From Winogradskyella schleiferi (lineage in GTDB: Bacteria > Bacteroidota > Bacteroidia > Flavobacteriales > Flavobacteriaceae), in the NCBI RefSeq assembly GCF_013394655.1, contig NZ_CP053351.1, positions 3,068,501 to 3,132,500 on the forward strand: a stretch of 64,000 nt of DNA, read 5' to 3'. Shown piece after piece: positions 55,262 through 63,715 of this stretch. The translations under genes were made by a program, and so were the position numbers. How positions within the stretch are numbered: position 1 is the stretch's first letter; each line of letters starts with the position of its first letter. The notes beneath the pieces are model-generated. The model was not told the DNA's origin and made no database searches. It was given only the letters and a program-made list of their open reading frames with translations.

Positions 55262-55505
55262 TTTTATCTACTTTTTGTGTTCCTCTAATATCTTTAGCAG
55301 CTGTCTTTTGCATATTAAGTGCATAAATTTCAGCTAATCTTTTTGATCTGTAATCTCCTATTTTTCGAACCAATAATTGATTTGGGTCTTTTGTGTTTAC
55401 AAAGACTAACGACACTTCCCAACGTCCTTTTATTTCTTCAATTTTAGTACGCACTTCTGCATCTAATAACCAAGCACTTTTAGGGTCGTTTCGTTTTGCC
55501 ATCAC
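55236..55505 (-). CDS. Small conserved-looking protein of the hydrogenase locus (89 aa)
   Basis: The 89-residue soluble protein has a central beta-rich segment (GRWEVSLVFVNTKDPNQLLVRKIG) followed by a helix (SKRLAEIYALNMQKTAAKD). No cysteine or cofactor motif is present and I do not recognise the family. It overlaps the upstream 106-residue gene by four bases and the downstream TPR-like gene by 26 bases, so it is firmly part of the operon. Its function is unknown. Confidence 0.7.
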   Translation of the reverse strand: MMAKRNDPKSAWLLDAEVRTKIEEIKGRWEVSLVFVNTKDPNQLLVRKIGDYRSKRLAEIYALNMQKTAAKDIRGTQKVDKSAYNFNKN

Positions 55506-55822
55506 ATTGCTATTTTAATGAGATTTGTTTTTTCTACAATTTCATATTGTAGTATTCTGTCGGCAGTATCTAAATCATTATCTATTAAAATCTCTCTAAT
55601 CGCTAGTGTTCTATCTCCTTTTAAGTTTCTAGATTTCAATAAAAACTGTGTAGGCTTATGCATTTTAACAAACCATTGACTACTAACTGGTGTAATCAAC
55701 ATTTTTTTTTGTTCGACAACATAAGTGACATAAGCATAATGAATATTTTGAAATAATCTCTCAACAAGTTCTGCGCTTAAATAAACGTGTGACGATTTGA
55801 GTATGACTTTATCTTCTTCCAC
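55502..55822 (-). CDS. Small protein of the hydrogenase locus (106 aa)
   Basis: The 106-residue soluble protein has alternating strands and helices (LSAELVERLFQNIHYAYVTY; VEQKKMLITPVSSQWFVKM; LAIREILIDNDLDTADRI). It has no cysteines and no recognised domain. Its start overlaps the maturation protease stop by one base (TAATG type) and its end overlaps the 89-residue gene by four bases. It may assist assembly of the structural subunits, but this rests only on position. Confidence 0.7.
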   Translation of the reverse strand: MEEDKVILKSSHVYLSAELVERLFQNIHYAYVTYVVEQKKMLITPVSSQWFVKMHKPTQFLLKSRNLKGDRTLAIREILIDNDLDTADRILQYEIVEKTNLIKIAM

Positions 55823-56298
55823 TATACTTTTGCAAGGTTTAAGTCTTCTAAAATATGATTTACTACTTTATCACCAGCTTGTTTTACCTCTTCGCTTAAT
55901 ACTGTGTCTAACTTCGTATTTTCCACAGCAATTAAATAGACTTGTATGTCTTCAGGATAATCATCTCCCAATATTTTTTTAGAGTACGACAATGCTTGAT
56001 CCCACTTCATACCATGTAAGAATACCATAGGATCGTCTTGTGGCGCTCTTAATACTTCTTCTGCAGGTACTTTAAATAATGTTCCAATTGGTTCATCTGT
56101 ATTTATAACAGCATCTACCATCAAAATTTTATCGTGTCCTTTAAGACCAAAAAGCACTTCAAAAGCAGCAGTGCCCATATCAAAAATATTTACAGCATCA
56201 TTATCTCCTATTATTTTTTGTAATTCTTCAATGACGTACATTCCAATACCATCATCACTTCTTACAGGATTTCCAAAACCCATTACTGCTGTTTTCAT
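55822..56298 (-). CDS. Hydrogenase maturation endopeptidase (HupD/HyaD family)
   Basis: The 158-residue protease removes the C-terminal peptide of the large subunit after nickel insertion. The N-terminus MGFGNPVRSDDGIGMYVI holds the first nickel-binding acidic residue (Asp16 region). MVDAVINTDEPIGTLF and FLHGMKWDQAL provide the further conserved Asp and His. Its expected cut lies after His515 of the large subunit. It is the first gene of the maturation block, separated from the large-subunit gene by a hairpin terminator. Confidence 0.92.
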   Translation of the reverse strand: MKTAVMGFGNPVRSDDGIGMYVIEELQKIIGDNDAVNIFDMGTAAFEVLFGLKGHDKILMVDAVINTDEPIGTLFKVPAEEVLRAPQDDPMVFLHGMKWDQALSYSKKILGDDYPEDIQVYLIAVENTKLDTVLSEEVKQAGDKVVNHILEDLNLAKV

Positions 56299-56323
56299 AT
56301 TTATATTTTTCTATTAAACTAAA

Positions 56324-56356
56324 AAACTTTCCCGAAGAACATCTTCAGGAAAGTTT
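56324..56356 (-). terminator. Hairpin with U run between structural and maturation genes
   Basis: The stem AAACTTTCC / GGAAAGTTT (56324-56332 with 56348-56356) is extended by GAAGA / TCTTC after one mismatch, with a 3-base loop. On the minus strand it is followed by six T. It starts 26 bases after the large-subunit stop. It probably acts as a partial terminator that lowers expression of the maturation genes relative to the subunits. Confidence 0.8.
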
Positions 56357-56381
56357 ATATAAATAATTGATTTATATCTAT

Positions 56382-57974
56382 TTATAACTTAAACCTAGAT
56401 AATTCTACTCCAGATTTTTGATCGTGTGCGTGAACGGTACAAACCAAACAAGAATCGAATGATCGTGCAACGATACCAACTTCTACTGGATCACTAGGAT
56501 CTTCAATGTCAATACCTTCAAGTGCCGCTTCAATAGGTCCTGGGTTACCTTCGGCATCATTTGGTCCAACATTCCACGTTGTAGGCGCCATTACTTGATA
56601 GTTTTTAATTACACCATCTTTAATTTCAATCCAATGCGCTAATGCTCCACGAGCAGCTTCTGTTGCCCCAAATCCTTTTCCGTCCTTTTCAACAGGTTTT
56701 GTATAGAAAGATCCGTCAAGGTCAATTTCAGACAACCATTGATCTATAAATTTATATAAACGTGGTGCTTCATGTACCCTCGCTAAAACACGAGTAAATA
56801 CACTTGGCCCCATTTTCTTCATTATATCTCCAAATAAAGGATCTTGAATTTGATGATCTTTGTTATTTGGATTTGCATTCATTATACATCGAGCAAGAGG
56901 TCCAGCTTCTGCAGCGTGACCATCATATCTTGGTGCTTTAGACCAACTGTATTGACCATCAAAATCTGTATGATGCAACGGTTGGGACTTTGCAGGTGTT
57001 GGCAAAGGTTCATCCCAAGGATGTAAACCATCTTCTTGATTATCGTACCAAGAATGTTTTACATGCTCGCTAACTTTCATATGATCAAATTCGTGATAGT
57101 TTTCTCCATCAAAGAATCCGCTAGAACTAATTAAGGCATCATTTCTACCTTCAATAGTTGGATTATTATATCTGTCTTTGTGTAAGTATGTTCCTGTTGC
57201 TAAGAATTTACCAACACCTTGACCGAATTTATCTAAGCCAAACTCAATTCCTGCTCTTATAAGAAGACCTAAATCACTGTTTTTATGTGAATCATTTTCT
57301 TCTACCCAAGCAAGCATATCATCCCATGACTTAATCTCTAAATAACGTTCAATAGAACAACCTAACCATATCGTCTCTAACCAGTCGTTCTTAAATTGCG
57401 TCATAATTGAGTGTGCCCTAGTAATATCTTTTAGCGTAGGTGCGCACATTACACCGCCAGGAACCATATAACTTGAGTGAGGCCATTGACCGCCAAACAA
57501 TGCATATACTTGAACTGGTAGTCCACTTGCTGTTAGTCCTTTTTGGAATGTTGTACCTACATATGCAGACCAACGTTCTACTACTTCTTTATATAAAGGT
57601 TGATCAGCATACTTTTTATTTGCTAAATCGGTCGCGAATATTGCATAAAACCATCTCGGAATACTTTGAATAGTTTCTGTAGCTTGACCAATAGCTCTTA
57701 AAAGAAGTGCATTTGGACTTAACTTAGTTCCCCAAGCAGTATCTAATGCAGATGATGCACAATATAAATGTGATCCTCCACAAATTCCACATATACGAGG
57801 TGTTACGATAAGACCCGATTGCGGATCTTTGCCTTCCATTATTTTCTCAAACCCTCTAAACATTGCTGCTTGAGTGTGAGCACGTGTTACTTTTCCGTTA
57901 TCGATATAAACTTTCACATCTAAATCGCCTTCAACACGTCCTACTGGTGATATATTTAATTCTTTTACTGACAT
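56382..57974 (-). CDS. [NiFe]-hydrogenase large subunit, group 1h/1l type
   Basis: The 530-residue catalytic subunit binds the NiFe(CN)2CO site that splits H2. Nickel ligands lie in the L1 motif RICGICGGSH (60-69; Cys62, Cys65) and the L2 motif DSCLVCTVH (507-515; Cys509, Cys512). Ser508 replaces the common proline of DPC. The protease should cut after His515, removing a 15-residue tail. The TPRICGICGGSHLYCASSA form and CLVCTVH ending match the actinobacterial-type high-affinity group (1h, formerly group 5) and its Bacteroidota relatives (1l). The gene follows the small subunit by 19 bp. Confidence 0.93.
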   Translation of the reverse strand: MSVKELNISPVGRVEGDLDVKVYIDNGKVTRAHTQAAMFRGFEKIMEGKDPQSGLIVTPRICGICGGSHLYCASSALDTAWGTKLSPNALLLRAIGQATETIQSIPRWFYAIFATDLANKKYADQPLYKEVVERWSAYVGTTFQKGLTASGLPVQVYALFGGQWPHSSYMVPGGVMCAPTLKDITRAHSIMTQFKNDWLETIWLGCSIERYLEIKSWDDMLAWVEENDSHKNSDLGLLIRAGIEFGLDKFGQGVGKFLATGTYLHKDRYNNPTIEGRNDALISSSGFFDGENYHEFDHMKVSEHVKHSWYDNQEDGLHPWDEPLPTPAKSQPLHHTDFDGQYSWSKAPRYDGHAAEAGPLARCIMNANPNNKDHQIQDPLFGDIMKKMGPSVFTRVLARVHEAPRLYKFIDQWLSEIDLDGSFYTKPVEKDGKGFGATEAARGALAHWIEIKDGVIKNYQVMAPTTWNVGPNDAEGNPGPIEAALEGIDIEDPSDPVEVGIVARSFDSCLVCTVHAHDQKSGVELSRFKL

Positions 57975-57993
57975 TTTGTAGTAGTTTTAATTC

Positions 57994-58953
57994 TTATTTA
58001 GAAGTTTCTGTTATTCTTTTATTAGTTGGCATTACTTTTTGGAAACCTGCTTCCATATAGTATGCTAATTTACTTCGACCTTCAGGCACTTCCTTAGGGA
58101 ATACACCTAAATGCTTCATTGTCTTAAAGACGCTACCTTTCATTAAATCGTTGTGAGGAAATCCAGGTTCTGTACATCCTAAACAAGGATGGTTAGAACG
58201 TGTTTTACTTGACTGACGATTCCAAAGGATATTATTACAACTTGCTCTAGTCATTGGTCCACGACATCCTACTTCGTAGAATAGACATCCACCACGTGTA
58301 CCAAATCCGCCATCTACTTTTTGAGCAAAATTGGTCACATTAGTACAACCGTCTTGTACAAAATCTGTAAAGAATGTTTTTGGTCTGTGGTAATCATCAA
58401 TTAATACGTCTCCAATTCTTCCAACCGAAATTGCTACAAGAATTTGAGTAATCCAATCTGGATGTGCTGGACAACCAGGAATATTTATAACAGGCAAGCC
58501 ACCTTTAGACACATAATCGTGACCTAAGAAGCCTCCTTTTTTCTTTTTATGAAATTGTAATCCAGTAGATTCGCTAGGATTTGGTGCTACTGCAGGAATT
58601 CCTCCCCAAGTTGCACAATCCCCAATAGCAACAACGTAACCTGCTACTTCAGATAATTCTTTAATCCAATCCATCATTGGTCGATCAGCAAAATAATTCA
58701 TCGTACCAGTATTATCTGGACCTTGAATTAAAGAGCCTTCATATACAAGAATGTCCATTTGAACTTTTCCTGCAAGAATATCTTTTAATAAATCTTGAAC
58801 TTGATCTCCTATTTGCAATCCAGTAGTTGGATGCCAGAGTATATTAAGACCGAAATCTGTGATTAATTCAACCACAGTTGGTTCTTCTGCATTAAGGAAA
58901 GACATAGTGTTACCACTACACGCTCCTCCTTGTAACCATAGAACGTTTGCCAT
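57994..58953 (-). CDS. [NiFe]-hydrogenase small subunit, group 1h/1l type, no Tat signal
   Basis: The 319-residue electron-transfer subunit carries three iron-sulfur clusters. It begins directly with VLWLQGGACSGNTMSFLNAEEP, lacking the Tat leader of classical uptake enzymes. In the proximal-cluster region Cys12 is followed by Asn15 where other groups have the second Cys of CxxC. Asp112-Cys113 (GDCATWGG) and Cys161 (CPAHPDW) are present. A Cys3Asp proximal cluster has been reported for the Ralstonia eutropha enzyme of this group, and Asp112 is the candidate here. Further ligands are His189, Cys223, Cys230, Cys239, Cys257 and Cys260. It is the first gene of the hydrogenase operon. Confidence 0.93.
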   Translation of the reverse strand: MANVLWLQGGACSGNTMSFLNAEEPTVVELITDFGLNILWHPTTGLQIGDQVQDLLKDILAGKVQMDILVYEGSLIQGPDNTGTMNYFADRPMMDWIKELSEVAGYVVAIGDCATWGGIPAVAPNPSESTGLQFHKKKKGGFLGHDYVSKGGLPVINIPGCPAHPDWITQILVAISVGRIGDVLIDDYHRPKTFFTDFVQDGCTNVTNFAQKVDGGFGTRGGCLFYEVGCRGPMTRASCNNILWNRQSSKTRSNHPCLGCTEPGFPHNDLMKGSVFKTMKHLGVFPKEVPEGRSKLAYYMEAGFQKVMPTNKRITETSK

Positions 58954-59314
58954 AAAGTGTAAAATGTTAACTTAATTAAAAAAGCAATTTAAAATAAAAT
59001 AATTGATTGAGCAAACATCTAAAAATCAGATTAGTAATTTTTTTGTTAAAAATCTATATTATTACTACTCTTGTGTGTTAATATTATTGAATTCTTAGTT
59101 TTGTTTAGATTTATTATAAATTAATTATTGTACGGTGTAATTAACATTTGTTAAGAGGATAGTGTTAGACTATTTTTTTTTAATATCACAAAAACGAAGA
59201 GATGTTTAGCTAAGTAATCATATAAATTAAGCAAGAGTATCATTTAAAATTCACAAAAGTTCAAACCTTAAACCGATTTTAATCAATTAAATACACAACT
59301 TGATGCTAAATTAA

Positions 59315-59347
59315 AAAACGCTTTAAACATTTAGTTTAAAGCGTTTT
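59315..59347 (-). terminator. Intrinsic terminator downstream of the KAP gene
   Basis: A 14-bp perfect stem (59315-59328 with 59334-59347) and a 5-base loop are followed on the minus strand by a T run. It lies 10 bases beyond repeat copy 3. Confidence 0.82.
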
Positions 59348-59357
59348 AAATAAAATG

Positions 59358-59426
59358 GTGACCTCGAAGGGACAGAGTTCAAACTTTTTGAAGGAGGATA
59401 TTGGGTTAATAATCTCTAAATCAAAC
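59358..59426 (-). repeat. 69-70 nt dispersed element, copy 3
   Basis: This 69-base copy lies 14 kb from copies 1 and 2. It shares with copy 2 the GTGACCTCGA start, GACAGAGTTCAAACTTTTTG core and AAATCAAAC end. On the minus strand it starts 18 bases after the KAP gene stop and ends in GAGGTCACCA before a terminator. Confidence 0.7.
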
Positions 59427-59444
59427 CATTTGAGAATTTAGGTT

Positions 59445-61388
59445 TTAATTCACTATTTCAATTCCATCAACTGCCTTTAGAAATTTCACTACAGCATTAG
59501 CAAATTCTTTTTGATTTTCTTCTTCGTTGATAAATGTCCAAGCATTAGGCAGACGAGTATTCATTCTCATAACAACTGTATTGTGATGGTCATTCTTTGC
59601 TATTCCGTGATTGAAATCATAGTATTCAGGAAGTTCTTTATCTAATTGTTCCAAATTTGCTAAAGTTGAATTGAAGCGCTCTCTTGCTTTTATCGCTAAT
59701 GCATCAGGTTCATTTAAGTTAGAATCAAAACTTTTATGTGGAGCTTTTATAAAATACCAACATTCATATCTAGTTTCAATACGGTAATCTTTTGCTCCTG
59801 GATGAATGGAAAAATCTAGTCTATATCTGTGCTTTGGCTTTTGTATGATGTAAGTCAAATTAGACTGAACTCTCTTTTGATTGTATTGAAGTTCAATCCC
59901 AGACTCTTTAGCTAATACTATTAAAGATTTTGAAACTCGATTATTTAAACCTTTTAAAAAATGTGACTTGTGAATTTCTTTAGGTTTTACTTCTTCAATC
60001 GTGTCATCATAGCTAGTGACCGAGGCTACATCTATGGCATTACTCATTATATCTCCAACGGAAGAATCTTCTGAACTTCCAAGCGCTTCTTTTGCATTAT
60101 CTTCTATCAGAGATTTAAGTGTATTAAGCAAACGTGAGATTTGCATAGCTCTAGTGCTCAAATAACTTTCTCTTTGACAAAGTTGATATAGAACCTGCTC
60201 CCATTCTTCATCAAAATATTCATTCTTACTAAGCTGTTCTTTTAACTCTTCATTTAACTTATCAATCTTAAAAGTATCTAGTAACTGCTCATCCCAATTT
60301 TCAAAATCAGGATAACGTTCTAAAGCACGATATATAAAAGGATAAGATATCTGTATACTAAAAACACCTATGTTTATGAGTTGCTGAAAATCGGATGGTT
60401 TGTTTTCCTGTTCAACCGCAAACATTACATTCTTTACTAGAGATAAACTATTCAATAATCGTTTTATCGCTCTAGGGTTTGAGCCTACTGTTTGGTGGCT
60501 TATTTCTACAATGGATTTGCCTGTAGATTCATCAATGTCTTTAGATTCAAAATAATTTATCTTTTGAAGACCTTCTAAAATCAACTTGTCAATTTTATAT
60601 TGACCAACTGGCATTGTAAAGGGTAACTGGATTATCTTTTCGAAGAAAGATCTAAACTCTCTTTCATTTTGAGAAGTCTTTTTTCCAAACTTTGGTTCTA
60701 ATCCTTTTACAACAACATCATAATCTATGGCCAGAATGAAAATGCAATTCTCTAGGTCAAAGATATTTTTAAGCAATTCTAATATTTGTACAGCTACGGG
60801 TGGGTTTATTCTGTCCAAGTCATCTATAAAAAACAAGAAGCCTTTTGTCTTTTCATCTTTATTTACACACGTATTTATTTGTTCTTGTAACTCAGCGTGC
60901 AAATCTCTTAATGAAGATTGTCCAGCACTTTCTTCCCAAAGGGCATCTACTGCGTCTCCAGCAATTCCTGCTGTCGCCATATTTGTACCAGTCTTTATAA
61001 GACTTTTTGTGGCTGACATTAAGAATCGAGAAGCTTTCTTTTTTAATGCTTGTACATTTTGATTTTTATCTTTTTCTAAAATCGAAATAACAGAACCTAT
61101 AACTCCTTGAATAATATTAGTCATCGTGGTGTATTCATCACTTAATAGTGAATACTCCCAAGTATTAACCCATATAGCCTGAAAGTTATCTGAACTATCA
61201 CACAAGTCGTGCTTAACAGAGTTCATCAAGGATGTCTTTCCACTTCCCCATTCGCCTTGAATAGCAATAGTTAAAGGGGTTTGTGCTGTATTTATAAAAT
61301 TAGTTAAGCCATTTTTATAGGCATCTATCCCAAGCTGATCTGGCAATCCTGCTTTTTTAGGAACATCTATGATGCTTGAAGTAATCAT
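59445..61388 (-). CDS. KAP-family P-loop NTPase
   Basis: The 647-residue protein has the KAP ATPase core: Walker A GEWGSGKTS (45-53), a WVNTWEYS strand (73-80), Walker B FLFFIDDLDRI (184-194) and a downstream sensor region with SNPRAIKRLLNSLSL. KAP proteins often carry membrane helices between Walker A and B; here only a weakly hydrophobic stretch is seen (about 120-148), so it may be soluble. The C-terminal third (about 480-647) is unrecognised. KAP NTPases occur in several phage-defence systems. Its ATG overlaps by one base (TAATG) the stop of a small repeat protein, so the two form an operon divergent from the WYL-nuclease genes. Confidence 0.88.
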   Translation of the reverse strand: MITSSIIDVPKKAGLPDQLGIDAYKNGLTNFINTAQTPLTIAIQGEWGSGKTSLMNSVKHDLCDSSDNFQAIWVNTWEYSLLSDEYTTMTNIIQGVIGSVISILEKDKNQNVQALKKKASRFLMSATKSLIKTGTNMATAGIAGDAVDALWEESAGQSSLRDLHAELQEQINTCVNKDEKTKGFLFFIDDLDRINPPVAVQILELLKNIFDLENCIFILAIDYDVVVKGLEPKFGKKTSQNEREFRSFFEKIIQLPFTMPVGQYKIDKLILEGLQKINYFESKDIDESTGKSIVEISHQTVGSNPRAIKRLLNSLSLVKNVMFAVEQENKPSDFQQLINIGVFSIQISYPFIYRALERYPDFENWDEQLLDTFKIDKLNEELKEQLSKNEYFDEEWEQVLYQLCQRESYLSTRAMQISRLLNTLKSLIEDNAKEALGSSEDSSVGDIMSNAIDVASVTSYDDTIEEVKPKEIHKSHFLKGLNNRVSKSLIVLAKESGIELQYNQKRVQSNLTYIIQKPKHRYRLDFSIHPGAKDYRIETRYECWYFIKAPHKSFDSNLNEPDALAIKARERFNSTLANLEQLDKELPEYYDFNHGIAKNDHHNTVVMRMNTRLPNAWTFINEEENQKEFANAVVKFLKAVDGIEIVN

Positions 61389-61684
61389 TAGGCTACTTTA
61401 CGGCTTATACGTTTTCCTTTTTTATCATAGGTCTCGGCATAATTTCCATCTTGTACCGAAAAAGTTTCACCAGATGCTCCTAAAAAACGGTCAAAATCAT
61501 TTACAAATCTTGATAAGCGCTTTAGGTTTTCATCCAGTACTTCTGTGTAATTTCCCTTCTGTAAAATTACTATCTCACTTGAATTACCTAAAAATTCGCC
61601 TTGAAAGACTGCTCTTTTTATGCGCTTTCCTTTTTCATCTAAGGTTTCAATGTAATTCCCTTTTATGCCAACACGTGCAATCAT
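61388..61684 (-). CDS. Small protein of three degenerate repeats, partner of the KAP NTPase
   Basis: The 98-residue protein consists of three similar units spaced 35-36 residues apart: GNYIETLDEKGKRIKR (9-24), GNYTEVLDENLKRLSR (44-59) and GNYAETYDKKGKRISR (80-95). The linkers also match each other (FLGNSSE and FLGASGE). Each unit would form a short beta-hairpin-like blade. There is no signal peptide, cysteine or catalytic motif. It is the first gene of a two-gene operon with the KAP NTPase. It may be a ligand-binding or sensor partner. I do not recognise a named family. Confidence 0.75.
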   Translation of the reverse strand: MIARVGIKGNYIETLDEKGKRIKRAVFQGEFLGNSSEIVILQKGNYTEVLDENLKRLSRFVNDFDRFLGASGETFSVQDGNYAETYDKKGKRISRKVA

Positions 61685-61732
61685 ATATTTTTAATTAAAT
61701 GGTTATCAGTTTTAATACGTTCACAAAATAAG

Positions 61733-61789
61733 AAATTTATATCGCCATTTTGTGTCGTTTTATTTTTAAATTTATATCGACATACTTTG
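61733..61789. promoter_or_regulatory. Direct repeat in the divergent promoter region, possible WYL operator
   Basis: AAATTTATATCGCCATTTTG (61733-61752) and a second copy at 61768-61789 beginning AAATTTATATCGACAT share 15 of the first 16 bases, with starts 35 bases apart. They lie between the KAP operon and the WYL regulator. A TAAATTTG box matching the Bacteroidota -7 consensus lies at 61804-61811, just before the WYL gene. Autoregulation through these repeats is inferred. Confidence 0.45.
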
Positions 61790-61824
61790 GCGAGGTGCAT
61801 TTGTAAATTTGAATATTAAATAAA

Positions 61825-62736
61825 ATGGCAAATTATAAACTATTGAAACGACTGTCCTGCATAATGCATCTTGTAACGAGTAAAAGTGGTATTTCAAAAA
61901 CTGAAATGATCGACAGATTGTTCGCAGATTTTGATATTGACACAACACCTCGTACACTAGAAAGGGACTTGAAAAATTTGAAAGATGATTTTGGTATTGA
62001 GATTAATTACAGCAGATCCATACGTGGTTACGTCTTAGAAGAAGACGAGCGTCAGATAAGTAGTTTTTTGAAGTTTGCTGAGTTTTCTTCCTTAGCAGAA
62101 ATGTATGAAGAAGGAATTAAAGATTATAAATCTTTTAATAAATACATCATTCCAGATGATAGTTCAGATTTCACAGGGTTGCATAATATGGCTAGGATAG
62201 TTAAGGGAATTACGCTTTCGCGAAAGCTAACTTTTACCAAAGAGAATTATTACAAAGAAACTAGAAAGACATATACGGTTACTCCATTGCGTTTAAAAGA
62301 ATATTTAAACAGGTGGTACTTAATTGCAGTTCCTGAAGGAGAGAACGAGATCCGAAACTTTGGTATTGATAGAATATCAGATTTAAAATTGACAGATACT
62401 CCAAGCGATTTATCTCAAGACTTTGAAGCTCAAATTAAGCTGTATGAAGATATTGTTGGTCTTAATTACAACGAATCCAAGAAAGTTGAAAAGGTAATTT
62501 TAAGTGCTGATAATAAACAGTTAAAGTATTTAAGGAGTTTACCGCTTCATAAATCACAAGTTTGTATAGACGGATTAGATGGTAAATGGGGAGAGGCAAT
62601 TTTTCATATTAAGTCCAACTATGAATTTGAAACGCAAGTCTTGAAAATGGCTGGAATGGTAGCTATTAAAGAACCTATAAGGCTGAGAGAAAAAATGAAA
62701 AACCACATAAAACAAATGATGCATAACTATGAATAA
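61825..62736 (+). CDS. WYL-domain transcriptional regulator
   Basis: The 303-residue protein has an N-terminal winged helix-turn-helix (about 5-70; SKTEMIDRLFADFDIDTTPRTLERDL-type region), a WYL domain (about 135-210, with LKEYLNRWYLIAVPE) and a C-terminal WCX-like domain (about 215-300). WYL regulators frequently control defence islands by sensing nucleotides or DNA fragments. It overlaps the downstream nuclease gene by eight bases, so it is the first gene of a plus-strand operon. The direct repeats just upstream are candidate binding sites. Confidence 0.88.
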   Translation: MANYKLLKRLSCIMHLVTSKSGISKTEMIDRLFADFDIDTTPRTLERDLKNLKDDFGIEINYSRSIRGYVLEEDERQISSFLKFAEFSSLAEMYEEGIKDYKSFNKYIIPDDSSDFTGLHNMARIVKGITLSRKLTFTKENYYKETRKTYTVTPLRLKEYLNRWYLIAVPEGENEIRNFGIDRISDLKLTDTPSDLSQDFEAQIKLYEDIVGLNYNESKKVEKVILSADNKQLKYLRSLPLHKSQVCIDGLDGKWGEAIFHIKSNYEFETQVLKMAGMVAIKEPIRLREKMKNHIKQMMHNYE

Positions 62737-63715
62737 AACTCCTAACTTATTTCAATGGGCAACTTCTGAATTGTCTCAAGATGCTTTTTTATGTTGGTTT
62801 ATAGATTGGACACATCCGGCCTATAAAGGAGTTAACACTCTTCTGACTGATTCCGCGACAAACTTTATCAACCTAATGACTAATGGCGAAATCAAATCAA
62901 TAGATAGTTTGACTATAAAACGCCAATTCAAGAGTATTGATATTGTAATTGTAATTAACGACGAGCACGTTATACTCATTGAAGATAAAGTTCATAGTAA
63001 AGAACACGGTAATCAGTTATCCAGATATAAGAAACTCTTAGAGAATGAATATGCAGATAAAACAATTTACCCTATATATCTTAAGACTGGAGATCAAAGT
63101 AGATACAAAAGTGCAAACGACAATGGATATAAAATTATAAGACGAAAAGACTTATTGGATGTTTTAGAGGAAGGTATTCAATCGGGCATTGATAATAGTA
63201 TTTATGTAGACTTCACAAACTTTTTAAAAAGGAGAAGAAGTTCTGTTCAAAGTTACTTGACGCTTCCTTTTGAAGATTGGCATTGGGATTCTTGGAAAGG
63301 TTTTTATCAAAATATCCAAAAAGGTTTTAATGATGGGACTTGGGACTATGTACCACAAAGAAATGGTGGTTTTTTAGGTTACTGGTGGCATTGGAACTCT
63401 GGAAAGATTGATGATGTTTCTTTCGAGTATTATCTACAACTTGAGCATACTAAACTTTGTATAAAAATATATGTAGAAGGAACTAAGGAGAATAAGTATC
63501 ACGTAAGAAATAAATTTAGACAAAAGCTATACCCATTAGCTGAAGAGCATAAAATTGATATTCATCAAAATGGTCGAATAGGAAAATGGATGACAGTAGC
63601 TGCTTTATCTAATGAGTATAGAATAAAGGACAATAGCGATGTTATTGATATGAAAGCAACGATAGAGAATCTTAAAAGAATTAATAATTTAATGAACGAC
63701 TTAAAATTTGACTAA
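62729..63715 (+). CDS. PD-(D/E)XK-superfamily nuclease-like protein
   Basis: The 328-residue protein has a nuclease core of the PF14281-like type at 60-135. Asp71 (KSIDIVIVI), Glu85 and Lys87 (ILIEDKV) form the D...ExK active site, with Gln95 (HGNQLSRY) typical of the family. A Trp-rich segment (DWHWDSWKGFYQNIQ) and an unrecognised C-terminal region follow. It lies in an operon with the WYL regulator and a DUF2779 protein. An antiviral or DNA-processing role is inferred. Confidence 0.82.
   Translation: MNKTPNLFQWATSELSQDAFLCWFIDWTHPAYKGVNTLLTDSATNFINLMTNGEIKSIDSLTIKRQFKSIDIVIVINDEHVILIEDKVHSKEHGNQLSRYKKLLENEYADKTIYPIYLKTGDQSRYKSANDNGYKIIRRKDLLDVLEEGIQSGIDNSIYVDFTNFLKRRRSSVQSYLTLPFEDWHWDSWKGFYQNIQKGFNDGTWDYVPQRNGGFLGYWWHWNSGKIDDVSFEYYLQLEHTKLCIKIYVEGTKENKYHVRNKFRQKLYPLAEEHKIDIHQNGRIGKWMTVAALSNEYRIKDNSDVIDMKATIENLKRINNLMNDLKFD

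Larger units (their letters stand above)
58954..59444. other. Intergenic region upstream of the hydrogenase operon
   Basis: This 491-base AT-rich region holds the presumed hydrogenase promoter near its left end and the 3' end of the KAP gene transcript at its right. A near-match to the -7 box on the minus strand (GATGTTTG, near 59014-59021) has one mismatch and no convincing -33 partner. Repeat copy 3 and a terminator occupy 59315-59426. No ORF is seen. Confidence 0.45.
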
